The notes under the pieces: generated by a model
Told to the model about the DNA's origin: nothing
Database searches by the model: none
The model's input: only the letters and a program-made list of their open reading frames with translations
Program-made: the position numbers and the translations under genes
Shown: one piece after another, positions 13,980-22,470 of the stretch
Layout: every line of letters starts with the position of its first letter
How positions within the stretch are numbered: the stretch's first letter is position 1
Assembly: GCA_937888955.1 (NCBI GenBank)
Contig: CALAQW010000148.1
Span: 1 to 32,206 of the forward strand
Reading direction: 5' to 3'
Length of the DNA stretch: 32,206 nucleotides
Source of the DNA: an uncultured Alphaproteobacteria bacterium
Lineage (GTDB): Bacteria; Pseudomonadota; Alphaproteobacteria; UBA11222

Positions 13980-16729
13980 TGAGCGAACGGATCCGTTTTT
14001 TCCTGGACGGGGAGGCGGTCGAGGCCGCGCGCGGTGAAACCATCTGGCAGGTCGCAAAACGTCAGGGAACCGAGATACCGCATCTTTGCCATAGTCAGGA
14101 ACCGGGATATCGCGCCGATGGCAACTGCCGCGCCTGCATGGTCGAGATCGACGGGGAGCGCGTATTGGCCGCCTCCTGTGTTCGCAAGCCGTCCGAAGGG
14201 ATGCAGGTCCGCACAGCGACCGCCCGGGCGCGAAGCGCGCGGGCCATGGTGCTTGAAATGCTGGCCGCCGATCAACCGCCGCGCGCGCGGGCCCATGACC
14301 GAACGTCACGCTTCTGGGACTGGGCGGATCGCACAGGCGTCACGCAAAGCCGCATGCCGGCCCGGCCCGCTCCCGCGCCCGATCAATCGCATCCCGCGAT
14401 GTCTGTGCATCTTGATGCCTGCATCCATTGCAATTTATGCGTCCGCGCCTGCCGTGAGGTACAGGTGAATGATGTGATTGGCATGGCCGGACGCGGGGCG
14501 GCAGCCAAGATCGTCTTTGATTTTGACGATCCGATGGGGGAAAGCAGCTGCGTTGCCTGCGGGGAATGTGTGCAGGCGTGTCCGACCGGCGCGCTGATGC
14601 CGGCCAATCTGCTGGATGAGGCGGGCAGGGGGGACCGGGCTGCGGATCGTGTGGTGGCAAGTGTTTGTCCCTATTGCGGTGTCGGTTGCCAGATCAATTA
14701 TCATATCCGCGATGGCGAAATCGCTTTTGTCGATGGTCGGGACGGCCCGTCGAACGAGAACAGGTTATGCGTCAAGGGGCGGTTTGGTTTCGATTATGTC
14801 AGCCACCCGCACCGGCTGACCCGGCCGCTGATCCGGCGCGAGGATGCGCCAAAGGTCGTTGACGCGGTCATTGATCCCGCGAACCCGTTGACACATTTCC
14901 GGGTTGCAAGTTGGGACGAGGCACTTGAGCGCGCGGCAGCCGGGCTCGGGCGACTGCGCGAAGGTGAGGGTGATCGTGCGCTGGCCGGTTTCGGTTCGGC
15001 GAAATGTTCCAATGAGGAAGCCTATCTCTTCCAGAAACTCGTTCGCACAGGCTTTGGCAATAACAATGTCGATCACTGCACAAGGCTTTGCCATGCCTCC
15101 TCGGTCGCGGCGTTGCTTGAAACGATCGGGACCGGCGCTGTGACCGCTCCCTTCAATGATGCGGACAAGGCCGATGTCATCATCGTGATCGGCGCGAACC
15201 CGACCGAAAACCACCCCGTTGCCGCAACCTATTTCAAGCAGGCGGCCAAGCGTGGGGCGGAGCTTATCGTCATGGATCCGCGCGGTCAGGCGCTGCGCAA
15301 GCAGGCGACCCATATGCTGCAATTCCGCCCGGGCAGCGATGTATCGCTGCTCAGCGCGATCATGCATGTGATCGTTGAGGAAGAGCTTTACGACACGCAG
15401 TTCATTCAGGCCCGCACCGAAGGGTTTGAGCGGATGAAGCAACATCTGGCCGCTTTCAGCCCGGAGGCGATGGCAGAAATCTGTGGCATTGCACCCGATA
15501 TTATCCGCGCAGTGGCGCGCAGCTATGCCCGGGCGCGCACGGCCATGATCTTCTGGGGGATGGGCGTCACCCAGCATGTGCACGGGACCGATAATGCCCG
15601 TTGCCTGATTTCGCTTGCCCTGATGTGCGGGCAGGTCGGGCGGCCTGGAACCGGTCTGCATCCGCTGCGCGGGCAAAATAACGTCCAGGGCGCGTCCGAT
15701 GCGGGGCTCATTCCGATGATGTTCCCTGATTACGGGCTTGTCGACAGTGCGGAAAAGCGCGCGAAATTCGAAACCCTGTGGGGACAGCCGCTCGATCCCG
15801 AACCAGGTCTGACGGTTGTCGAAATCACTGAAGCGATCCACAAGGATGTTGTTCGCGGCATGTATATCATGGGTGAAAACCCCGCCATGTCAGATCCCAA
15901 TGCGGGCCATGCGCGGGCCGCGCTTGCCAAGCTCGAACATCTGGTGGTGCAGGACATTTTTCTGACCGAAACCGCGATCTATGCCGATGTGATCCTGCCC
16001 GCTACCGCCTGGCCTGAAAAGGACGGCACCGTGACCAACACCAACCGGCAGGTGCAGATGGGGCGCAAGGCGCTTGATGCGCCCGGGGAGGCGCGGCCCG
16101 ACTGGTGGATTACGCAGCAAATTGCGCGGCGGCTTGGCCTTGACTGGGACTATGACGGCCCGGCAGACATCCATGCGGAAATGATGCGCGCGATGCCGTC
16201 GCTCAATAATATCGGCTGGGAGCGGTTGCAGGCCGAAAGTGCCGTGACCTATCCATGCGATGCGCCAGATGTGCCGGGGCATGAAGTTATTCTCGACGAG
16301 AAATTTCCCACCGCGAGCGGGCGTGGCAAATTCGTGCCAGTGGCGATTGTGCCGCCCGATGAACAGCCCGATCACGACTATCCGATGGTGCTGACAACCG
16401 GGCGGGTGCTCGAACATTGGCATACCGGTGCGATTACAAGACGCGCAAGCATGCTTGACACGCTGGAGCCGGAAGCGGTCGCCTGCCTGCATCCGGCGGA
16501 TTTGCAGCGGATCGGCATCGTGCCGGGCGACAAGATCGAGGTTGTGACCCGGCGCGGCCGGATCGAAATCGCTGCCCGCATCGATCCTGCCGTGCCTGAA
16601 GGGGCATTGTTCATACCCTTCTGCTATCGTGAGGCTGCGGCCAATCTTCTGACGAACCCCGCGCTTGACCCTTATGGCAAGATTCCGGAAGTGAAATATT
16701 GCGCGGCACGGGTCAGCCCGGTGGCGTAG
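13976..16729 (+). CDS. NAD-dependent formate dehydrogenase alpha (catalytic) subunit
   Basis: This catalytic subunit oxidises formate to CO2 at a Mo- or W-bisMGD centre. In the 917-residue product the cluster motifs run in order: NuoG-like [2Fe-2S] Cys38, 51, 54, 68; two ferredoxin-type [4Fe-4S] motifs (Cys149, 152, 155, 159 and Cys192, 195, 198, 202); the cofactor-proximal [4Fe-4S] Cys231, 234, 238, 265; then the bisMGD domain. The metal ligand is Cys372, followed by the catalytic His373 (HCTRLCHAS), so this is the cysteine and not the selenocysteine type. No cysteine lies between residues 69 and 148, so the extra His/Cys3 cluster found in some FdsA and NuoG proteins seems absent. The start is ATGATG at 13976/13979 with a strong GGGGAGGGGG site, and the open frame upstream is antisense noise over fdhB. 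Overall this resembles Methylobacterium FDH1. Confidence 0.95.
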   Translation: MMSERIRFFLDGEAVEAARGETIWQVAKRQGTEIPHLCHSQEPGYRADGNCRACMVEIDGERVLAASCVRKPSEGMQVRTATARARSARAMVLEMLAADQPPRARAHDRTSRFWDWADRTGVTQSRMPARPAPAPDQSHPAMSVHLDACIHCNLCVRACREVQVNDVIGMAGRGAAAKIVFDFDDPMGESSCVACGECVQACPTGALMPANLLDEAGRGDRAADRVVASVCPYCGVGCQINYHIRDGEIAFVDGRDGPSNENRLCVKGRFGFDYVSHPHRLTRPLIRREDAPKVVDAVIDPANPLTHFRVASWDEALERAAAGLGRLREGEGDRALAGFGSAKCSNEEAYLFQKLVRTGFGNNNVDHCTRLCHASSVAALLETIGTGAVTAPFNDADKADVIIVIGANPTENHPVAATYFKQAAKRGAELIVMDPRGQALRKQATHMLQFRPGSDVSLLSAIMHVIVEEELYDTQFIQARTEGFERMKQHLAAFSPEAMAEICGIAPDIIRAVARSYARARTAMIFWGMGVTQHVHGTDNARCLISLALMCGQVGRPGTGLHPLRGQNNVQGASDAGLIPMMFPDYGLVDSAEKRAKFETLWGQPLDPEPGLTVVEITEAIHKDVVRGMYIMGENPAMSDPNAGHARAALAKLEHLVVQDIFLTETAIYADVILPATAWPEKDGTVTNTNRQVQMGRKALDAPGEARPDWWITQQIARRLGLDWDYDGPADIHAEMMRAMPSLNNIGWERLQAESAVTYPCDAPDVPGHEVILDEKFPTASGRGKFVPVAIVPPDEQPDHDYPMVLTTGRVLEHWHTGAITRRASMLDTLEPEAVACLHPADLQRIGIVPGDKIEVVTRRGRIEIAARIDPAVPEGALFIPFCYREAAANLLTNPALDPYGKIPEVKYCAARVSPVA

Positions 16730-16797
16730 CGCGGAACAGGCGCTCGGGCATGCGGGGTGCAGGTGAACGGCCATTCTGCTTGCCTTGCTAAACGCCA

Positions 16798-16826
16798 TTG
16801 ACAGTTGCCTGCTTGCCGATAATAAT
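16798..16826 (+). promoter_or_regulatory. Sigma70-like promoter of the argD-argF-hslO operon
   Basis: A consensus -35 TTGACA (16798-16803) is separated by exactly 17 bp from AATAAT (16821-16826), which matches the -10 consensus at 5 of 6 positions. Transcription would start near 16833, about 65 nt before the argD ATG. It lies in the 168-bp gap after fdhA, where no intrinsic terminator is visible. No ARG-box-like palindrome was recognised. Confidence 0.6.
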
Positions 16827-16897
16827 CCCGCGCTTCCCAAATTCGCTTTCGGACAGTTGCAATCCCGCCGCTGTCCTTATTTATTCGGGGGGCAGTT

Positions 16898-18094
16898 ATG
16901 ATCACGCCGGTACTTCCGAACTATGGACGGTTCGACCTTGCTTTCGAGCGGGGCGAGGGCCCCTATCTGTTCACGACCGGCGGCGAGCGATATCTTGATT
17001 TCGGTGGTGGTATTGCGGTCAATGCGCTCGGGCATGCGCATCCACATCTTGTCGAGACATTGAAGGCGCAGGCCGACAAGCTCTGGCATGTCTCCAATCT
17101 CTATCATATTCCGGCGCAGGAGCGGCTGGCCGAGCGGCTTGTGGCGGCAAGCTTTGCTGACACGGTTTTCTTCTGCAACAGCGGTGCTGAAGCAGTGGAA
17201 TGCGCGATCAAGATGGCGCGCATCTATCACCATGCCAATGGTCAGCCTGAACGCTACCGGCTGATCACGGTCACCGGGGCGTTTCACGGGCGGACGCTTG
17301 CAACCATCGCCGCAGGCGGGCAGGAAAAGCATCTGACCGGTTTTGGCCCTGTGGTTGACGGGTTCGACCATGTTCCGTTCGACGACATTGATGCGATGAA
17401 GGCGGCAATCGGGCCGGAAACCGCCGGTATTCTGATCGAACCGCTGCTTGGGGAAGGTGGCATTCTGCCTAACCGGCCGGATTATCTGCGGCAGCTCCGC
17501 GCTTTATGCGATGCGGAAGGTATCCTGCTTGTCATGGATGAGGTGCAGACAGGAATCGGCCGTACAGGCAAGTTGTTTGCGCATGAATGGGCGGGCATTA
17601 CCCCCGACATCATGGCAGTGGCAAAAGCGATTGGTGGCGGTTTCCCGCTGGGTGCTTGCCTTGCGACCGAGCAAGCGGCCAAAGGCATGACCGCCGGAAC
17701 ACATGGCTCGACATTCGGCGGCAATCCGCTTGCCGCGGCGGTTGGGAATGCGGTTCTTGATATCGTTCTGGAAGACGGGTTTTTAGAGGCGGTGCAGCAA
17801 CGGGCCATTGTTTTCCGGCAGAAGCTGGCGCGGATCGCAGATGATCATCCGGAGGTTATCGAAGCTATTCGCGGCGAGGGATTGATGCTGGGGCTGAAAT
17901 GCCGGGTCCCTAATACCGAGCTTGTCGCGGCGCTGATGGCGCAGAAACTGCTCGCTGTCGGGGCTGGCGATAATGTGGTGCGGTTCTTGCCGCCGTTGAA
18001 TATTGAGGATGCCCAGATTGACGAGGCGATTGAACTGCTTGATGCGGCATGCCATGCGCTGAAAGACGCGCCGGACCGGGCGGGAGGGGCGTAA
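16898..18094 (+). CDS. argD: Acetylornithine aminotransferase
   Basis: This is a PLP enzyme of arginine synthesis that converts N-acetylglutamate semialdehyde to N-acetylornithine; in many bacteria it also serves lysine synthesis. The 398-residue product has the class III features: [20 protein letters not shown], the [13 protein letters not shown] segment holding the PLP-contacting Asp, the Schiff-base Lys243 in AVAKAIGGG, and [12 protein letters not shown]. The ATG at 16898 has a strong GGGGGG site 5 bp upstream. It overlaps argF by 1 bp (TAATG). Substrate choice is supported by the argF neighbour; related enzymes acting on ornithine or GABA share the fold. Confidence 0.95.
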   Translation: MITPVLPNYGRFDLAFERGEGPYLFTTGGERYLDFGGGIAVNALGHAHPHLVETLKAQADKLWHVSNLYHIPAQERLAERLVAASFADTVFFCNSGAEAVECAIKMARIYHHANGQPERYRLITVTGAFHGRTLATIAAGGQEKHLTGFGPVVDGFDHVPFDDIDAMKAAIGPETAGILIEPLLGEGGILPNRPDYLRQLRALCDAEGILLVMDEVQTGIGRTGKLFAHEWAGITPDIMAVAKAIGGGFPLGACLATEQAAKGMTAGTHGSTFGGNPLAAAVGNAVLDIVLEDGFLEAVQQRAIVFRQKLARIADDHPEVIEAIRGEGLMLGLKCRVPNTELVAALMAQKLLAVGAGDNVVRFLPPLNIEDAQIDEAIELLDAACHALKDAPDRAGGA

Positions 18095-19026
18095 TGGCCG
18101 GGGTATCGAAACAGGATTTTCTTGATCTGCATGTGATTGCAGCCGAAGCCCTGCGTAAAATCGTTGATGAAGGGCACCGGCTGAAGGCCGCGCGGCGCGG
18201 TCTTGGCCAGGCAGCACCCGATCCCGATGCGCGGCAGCAGGACAAGCTGCTTGCCATGATCTTTGAAAAGCCCTCAACCCGGACGCGGGTATCGTTTGAT
18301 GCCGGTATGCGACAACTGGGGGGGCAGACGCTCAATCTTGGCGGCGGCGAGATGCAGCTCGGGCGTGGTGAAACCATTGCCGATACGGCACGGGTATTGT
18401 CGCGTTATGTCGATGCGATCATGATCCGCACCAGCGGGCATGACAAGCTGCTTGAACTTGCCGAATATGCAGAAGTACCGGTGATTAACGGGCTGACGAA
18501 TTTCAGCCATCCCTGTCAGCTTATCGCCGATCTGATGACATTTGAAGAACATCGCGGGCCGATTGCCGGCCGCAGCGTCGCCTGGTGCGGGGATGGGAAT
18601 AATGTCGCAACAAGCTGGATCCATGCGGCGGTGCAATTTGGATTCGAGCTGCGTCTTGCCTGTCCTGACGAATTTGCGCCCGATCCGGCGGTGTTGCGCT
18701 GGGCCGCGGATCAGCGGGGCAAGGTGCATGTAACTGCCGATGCGCAAGCCGCGGTTGAGGGAACCCATTGCGTCGTGACCGATACCTGGGTGTCGATGGG
18801 CGACAAAGATGCCGAGCGGCGGCACAAATTACTTGCCCCTTATCAGGTGAATGAGAAACTGATGGATCTGGCGGCGGTCGATGCGGTTTTCATGCACTGC
18901 CTGCCTGCCCATCGCGGGGAAGAGGTAACAGTCGGTGTGATCGATGGTCCGCAATCGGTGATTTTCGACGAGGCGGAAAACCGTCTGCATGCGCAGAAAA
19001 GCATTCTGAACTGGTGTCTGGGATAG
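18094..19026 (+). CDS. argF: Ornithine carbamoyltransferase
   Basis: This enzyme makes citrulline from ornithine and carbamoyl phosphate in arginine synthesis. The 310-residue product has the carbamoyl-phosphate motif STRT at 61-64, HPCQ at 139-142, the ornithine-binding SMGD segment, and HCLP at 268-271 with the catalytic Cys. The ATG at 18094 follows a GGGAGGGG site and shares one base with the argD stop, so translation is probably coupled. hslO follows 10 bp later. The short loop between STRT and HPCQ is ordinary for OTCase. Confidence 0.96.
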   Translation: MAGVSKQDFLDLHVIAAEALRKIVDEGHRLKAARRGLGQAAPDPDARQQDKLLAMIFEKPSTRTRVSFDAGMRQLGGQTLNLGGGEMQLGRGETIADTARVLSRYVDAIMIRTSGHDKLLELAEYAEVPVINGLTNFSHPCQLIADLMTFEEHRGPIAGRSVAWCGDGNNVATSWIHAAVQFGFELRLACPDEFAPDPAVLRWAADQRGKVHVTADAQAAVEGTHCVVTDTWVSMGDKDAERRHKLLAPYQVNEKLMDLAAVDAVFMHCLPAHRGEEVTVGVIDGPQSVIFDEAENRLHAQKSILNWCLG

Positions 19027-19036
19027 GACGCGAGCT

Positions 19037-20002
19037 GTGCCAGCGACAGTGACAGATATTGCGATACTGGATGACGACAGGATTGTGCCTTTCGCTGTCG
19101 AGGGCGCTGATGTGCGCGGTCGGGTCGTCCGGCTTGGCCCGCTGGTCAATGATGTATTGCGCCGGCATGATTATCCGCAACCGGTTTCTGCGCTTCTGGG
19201 TGAGGCGCTGGCGCTGACCGCACTGCTTGGAAGTGCGCTGAAATTCGACGGAATTTTCAGTCTGCAGACGAAAAGCGACGGGCCTGTTTCCGCCCTGATT
19301 GCCGATTATGTTTCGCATGCCAAATCGGGTAGCGGCACATTGCGCGGCTATGCGATCTATGACAAGGACAGGGATTTCGGCAATGCCGATCTGTCGTTTC
19401 GCGGCTTAATCGGTGCAGGCCATTTTGCCATGACGATCGATCAGGGCAAGCAGATGGAGCGTTACCAGGGTATTGTCGCGCTGGAAGGCGACAGCCTGGC
19501 TGCTTGCGCGCAGGCCTATTTTCAGACATCCGAACAAATCCCGACAGCCATTCATCTTGCGGTCAGTCAGCTTTTTGAGCGGCCGCAAGGCAGGGATGCG
19601 CCAACTGCGACCGGTGGTGCCTGGCGCGCGGGTGGTATGCTTATCCAATATCTGCCCAAAAGCAGGCTGAATTTGCCGCCCGATGCGGAATTTGATGAGC
19701 CCGAAGACTGGCGGCGTAGCCGGATGCTGATGGAGACCGCAACCGATCTGGAGCTGACCGATCCCGCGATTGCGTCCGAAACGCTGTTGTACCAACTGTT
19801 TCACGAAGATGGCGTGCGGGTCTTTGAACCGCAGGCGCTGAAGTTCGGCTGCCGGTGCAGCCGCTTGCGTCTTGAGAATGTATTGCGGCAATATTCGCGT
19901 GAAACCCTGTCGGAACTTGTTGAGGATGGCAAAATCTCAGCGAATTGTGAGTTCTGTAATGCCGATTACCATTTTGACATGGAAGAGCTTGTTACCGGTT
20001 AG
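19037..20002 (+). CDS. hslO: Redox-regulated molecular chaperone Hsp33
   Basis: Hsp33 is a cytoplasmic holdase switched on by oxidation and heat, when its zinc centre is released and disulfides form. The 321-residue product has the usual N-terminal beta domain and a C-terminal zinc site made of Cys272-x-Cys274 and Cys304-x-x-Cys307 (CRC and CEFC). All four redox cysteines are present. The start is GTG at 19037, 10 bp after argF, with only a weak ribosome site. The link to argD-argF is a recurrent alphaproteobacterial gene order and need not mean a functional link. Confidence 0.95.
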   Translation: MPATVTDIAILDDDRIVPFAVEGADVRGRVVRLGPLVNDVLRRHDYPQPVSALLGEALALTALLGSALKFDGIFSLQTKSDGPVSALIADYVSHAKSGSGTLRGYAIYDKDRDFGNADLSFRGLIGAGHFAMTIDQGKQMERYQGIVALEGDSLAACAQAYFQTSEQIPTAIHLAVSQLFERPQGRDAPTATGGAWRAGGMLIQYLPKSRLNLPPDAEFDEPEDWRRSRMLMETATDLELTDPAIASETLLYQLFHEDGVRVFEPQALKFGCRCSRLRLENVLRQYSRETLSELVEDGKISANCEFCNADYHFDMEELVTG

Positions 20003-20045
20003 ACGCGCGCGCGGCTCCCATATTGGCGCATGGCTGCGGCAGGTT

Positions 20046-20636
20046 ATGATTTGCCTGCCGCTCACTGTCTTGGTGGTGCCGGTTGCCGGCTGTCAGCCGA
20101 CTTTGCCGCCGCAGGGCAATCGCCTGCCAACTGTTACTTTCGCCCACAAGGCGCCGATACGGATCACCGCCGAGGCGGTTCAGAAAACCGTCGCATTGCC
20201 TGGCGAGCTGCCGCCGGGCGATGTAAGTGGACAATTTTCGCCCAATTTGCGCGATGCCTTCAATATCTGGGTCGATAGTCGATTTGTTGCCGACGGAACG
20301 CCGGGCGTCTTTGAAGTGCAGCTGGTTGAGGCGCAGCTGACGCGGCAGGTGATTGCAGATAACAAAGACGGCGGTCTTTCGGGGCTGTTCAAGGATGAGC
20401 AGCATTGGAAATATACCGGGAAAATGCAGGTTCGTATTGTCCGGCGCCTGCCGGGGCAGGTCGCGCCGCACAGCTTCGTCGAGGCCGCGGCGGAAGGTTT
20501 TTTCACCACGTCGCAGAATATCACGCTGAATATGCTGGCACTGGAGAAATTTCGTCTGGTGGAAAGTCTGATCACGCAAATCGACGAACAGGCGGAAGAA
20601 AGTTTGCATCAATATATGGGGGATATCGTAAACTAG
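20046..20636 (+). CDS. Putative lipoprotein of unknown function
   Basis: The 196-residue product begins with a hydrophobic stretch ending in the lipobox VAGC (Cys16), so it should be lipidated and held at the inner or outer membrane. The rest is soluble, with no domain I recognise. The start is uncertain. The ATG at 20046 gives a signal without a basic n-region, whereas in-frame upstream codons (for example TTG at 19989, inside hslO) would add an arginine-rich n-region that looks more like a true signal. It follows hslO closely and precedes the TauD gene by 32 bp, which may make it part of the argD-hslO transcript. Confidence 0.75.
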   Translation: MICLPLTVLVVPVAGCQPTLPPQGNRLPTVTFAHKAPIRITAEAVQKTVALPGELPPGDVSGQFSPNLRDAFNIWVDSRFVADGTPGVFEVQLVEAQLTRQVIADNKDGGLSGLFKDEQHWKYTGKMQVRIVRRLPGQVAPHSFVEAAAEGFFTTSQNITLNMLALEKFRLVESLITQIDEQAEESLHQYMGDIVN

Positions 20637-20668
20637 GATAAATTCGGTTGGATTGGGAGGTGAGGCAA

Positions 20669-21529
20669 ATGGACTATCAGACAATCAAAGTAGAAAAAAA
20701 CACCCCGGCTATTGGCGCGACGATCAGCAATGTCGATTTGTCCGCGCCACTCAGCAATAAACAGTTTGATGAGATCCATGATGCATTGCTGCGTCATTCG
20801 GTGATCTTCTTTCACGACCAAAACCTGACTCCCGATCAGCATAAGGATTTTTCGCGCCGCTTCGGTCCGTTGCAGTCGCATGCCTATATTCCGCATCTTG
20901 AGGGCCATGAAGAGATTGTGGTGCTGGAAAATGATGAAAAGCGACCGCCCAATATCAATGCCTGGCATACCGATGTCACCTTTCAGAAAAACACGCCGAT
21001 GGGGTGCGTTCTCTATGCGCGCGAAATGCCGCAATCAGGCGGCGATACCATGTGGGCTTCCATGTATGCCGCTTATGAGGCCTTGTCTGACAAGATGCAG
21101 TCATTCCTGAGCGGGCTGACCGCATTGCATTCGTCGGGTCATATATTCGGGCGGGGCGGCGGCTACAGCCAGAGCCGGGGGGCCGACCAGGCAGCAGAGA
21201 ATATGCCCGAAGCCGTACATCCCGTGTTGCGGTCCCATCCCGAGACCGGTCGTATCGGTTTGTTCGTGAATTCGGTATTCACGGTGAAGATCAACGATAT
21301 GAAAACAGCCGAAAGTGATGCGCTGCTGCAATTCCTGTTCGAGCATATGAAGACGCCGGAGTTTCAGGTGCGGTTCCGCTGGGCACGAAATTCCATCGCC
21401 TTCTGGGACAATCGCTGCACGCAGCATTATGCACTGGCCGATTACTGGCCGGAACGGCGGCTCATGCACCGGGTCAGCATCGATGGCGATGCGCCCTTTT
21501 TCAAACCCGAAAAATCAGCCTTGAACTGA
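20669..21529 (+). CDS. TauD/TfdA-family Fe(II)/2-oxoglutarate dioxygenase
   Basis: Members hydroxylate substrates such as taurine, alkyl sulfates or phenoxyacetates, using Fe(II), O2 and 2-oxoglutarate. The 286-residue product has the iron facial triad His100-x-Asp102 (WHTDVTF) and His253 (TQHYAL), and Arg268 in the 2-oxoglutarate-binding position. The ATG at 20669 is preceded by a strong GGAGGTGAGG site; an in-frame TTG at 20648 is unlikely. No sulfonate transporter (tauABC) is adjacent, so taurine is not implied. It converges with the ABC ATPase gene, with 17 bp between stops and no terminator visible. The substrate is unknown. Confidence 0.93.
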   Translation: MDYQTIKVEKNTPAIGATISNVDLSAPLSNKQFDEIHDALLRHSVIFFHDQNLTPDQHKDFSRRFGPLQSHAYIPHLEGHEEIVVLENDEKRPPNINAWHTDVTFQKNTPMGCVLYAREMPQSGGDTMWASMYAAYEALSDKMQSFLSGLTALHSSGHIFGRGGGYSQSRGADQAAENMPEAVHPVLRSHPETGRIGLFVNSVFTVKINDMKTAESDALLQFLFEHMKTPEFQVRFRWARNSIAFWDNRCTQHYALADYWPERRLMHRVSIDGDAPFFKPEKSALN

Positions 21530-21546
21530 TCGCACCCCGAGCGAAG

Positions 21547-22338
21547 CTAGACAAGGTCCGGGTGGCGGACGCGCATCTTGATTGGCCCTTCCGCCCGGCC
21601 ATGCACAAGTTGCGCGAGATAGGGGTTATCCGCTGTTTCAATATCGGCTGTGGCACCGATCCAGATGATCTGCCCCTCATGCAGCATGGCGGTCTGGTCG
21701 TAATCCCGGCGCATCGCATCCATGTCGCTTGTCACCGACAGAATCGTTGCGCCAGTTTCATCCGCGAGCCTGCCGATCAACTGATTGATCACCCGCGTCA
21801 GAATGGGGTCAAGCCCCGCTGTCGGATCATCGAGCAGCAGGATATCAGGTTCTTCCATGATGGCGCGGGCCAGTGCCACACGCTTTTGCATGCCGCCTGA
21901 CAGATCGGAAGGAAGCAGGTCTGCGGTTTCCGGCTTCATGCCGACCTGGCGCAGTTTTTCGATCGCCAGTTCACGGGCGACACGGCGTTTGACATGCCCG
22001 CGATTGAGCGGCTTGAAAGTGATATTTTCCCAAACAGTCTGGCTGTCAAACAGGGCCGAGCGTTGAAACAGCACGCCGAATTTATCGAGCATTTCTTCGC
22101 GTTCGGAAGCGGACAGGCGCGAAACCTCCTTACCGTCGATCGCGATACTGCCCGCATCGATCTTGTGAAGCCCGACGATACATTTCAGTAAAACAGTCTT
22201 GCCCGACGCGGCACTGCCAATCAGTGCCATATGCTGACCCCGATAGACATCGAGCGTCACATCCTCCAGCACCCGATTGCCGCCAAAACGTTTGGCAACG
22301 CCTTGCAGGCGTATCGTTGGCTGTTCAGTCTCGTGCAC
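21547..22338 (-). CDS. MlaF-like ABC transporter ATP-binding protein with altered catalytic residues
   Basis: The 263-residue ATPase is most like MlaF/Ttg2A, which powers phospholipid or lipophilic-substrate movement between membranes. It has Walker A GSAASGKT (41-48), signature LSGGM (146-150), Walker B ILLLDD (166-171) and D-loop GLDP. The residue after the Walker B Asp is Asp171 rather than the usual catalytic Glu, and the H-loop position is Ser204 (VTSD) where His is expected. The start is GTG at 22338 with no clear ribosome site. The usual partners MlaE (permease) and MlaD (MCE protein) are absent here, so they must lie elsewhere or the protein has another role. ATP hydrolysis may be slow or regulatory, which is inference. 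Confidence 0.85.
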   Translation of the reverse strand: MHETEQPTIRLQGVAKRFGGNRVLEDVTLDVYRGQHMALIGSAASGKTVLLKCIVGLHKIDAGSIAIDGKEVSRLSASEREEMLDKFGVLFQRSALFDSQTVWENITFKPLNRGHVKRRVARELAIEKLRQVGMKPETADLLPSDLSGGMQKRVALARAIMEEPDILLLDDPTAGLDPILTRVINQLIGRLADETGATILSVTSDMDAMRRDYDQTAMLHEGQIIWIGATADIETADNPYLAQLVHGRAEGPIKMRVRHPDLV

Positions 22339-22358
22339 GACAGTTCGGGTCCGTTATC

Positions 22359-22364
22359 ATTATA
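22359..22364 (-). promoter_or_regulatory. Candidate -10 box upstream of the ABC ATPase gene
   Basis: A perfect TATAAT on the minus strand lies 21 bp before the GTG start. The leader would be only about 13 nt, and no good -35 sits at 16-18 bp (ATGTCA is at 19 bp). It is a possible promoter only. Confidence 0.3.
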
Positions 22365-22453
22365 TCAATAGCCCAAAAAACGCTGACATGCTTAACAGTC
22401 CTGCCGCTGAAGCTGAAGTCATATTTTGTGCAGCCGTAAACCGGCGCGTCCGT

Positions 22454-22468
22454 GCCACAGGGTGTGGC
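22454..22468 (-). terminator. Small hairpin after the CoA-transferase gene
   Basis: A 6-bp perfect stem (GCCACA with TGTGGC) and a 3-nt loop lie just past the CoA-transferase stop. There is no U-tract, so it may act as an RNA 3' end structure rather than a true intrinsic terminator. Confidence 0.25.
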
Positions 22469-22470
22469 GA

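Noticed and set aside
15077-15100. Possible selenocysteine (in-frame TGA) at the FdhA active site
   Set aside because: The metal-ligand codon at 15089 is TGC (Cys372) and the frame is open, so this is a Cys-type enzyme.
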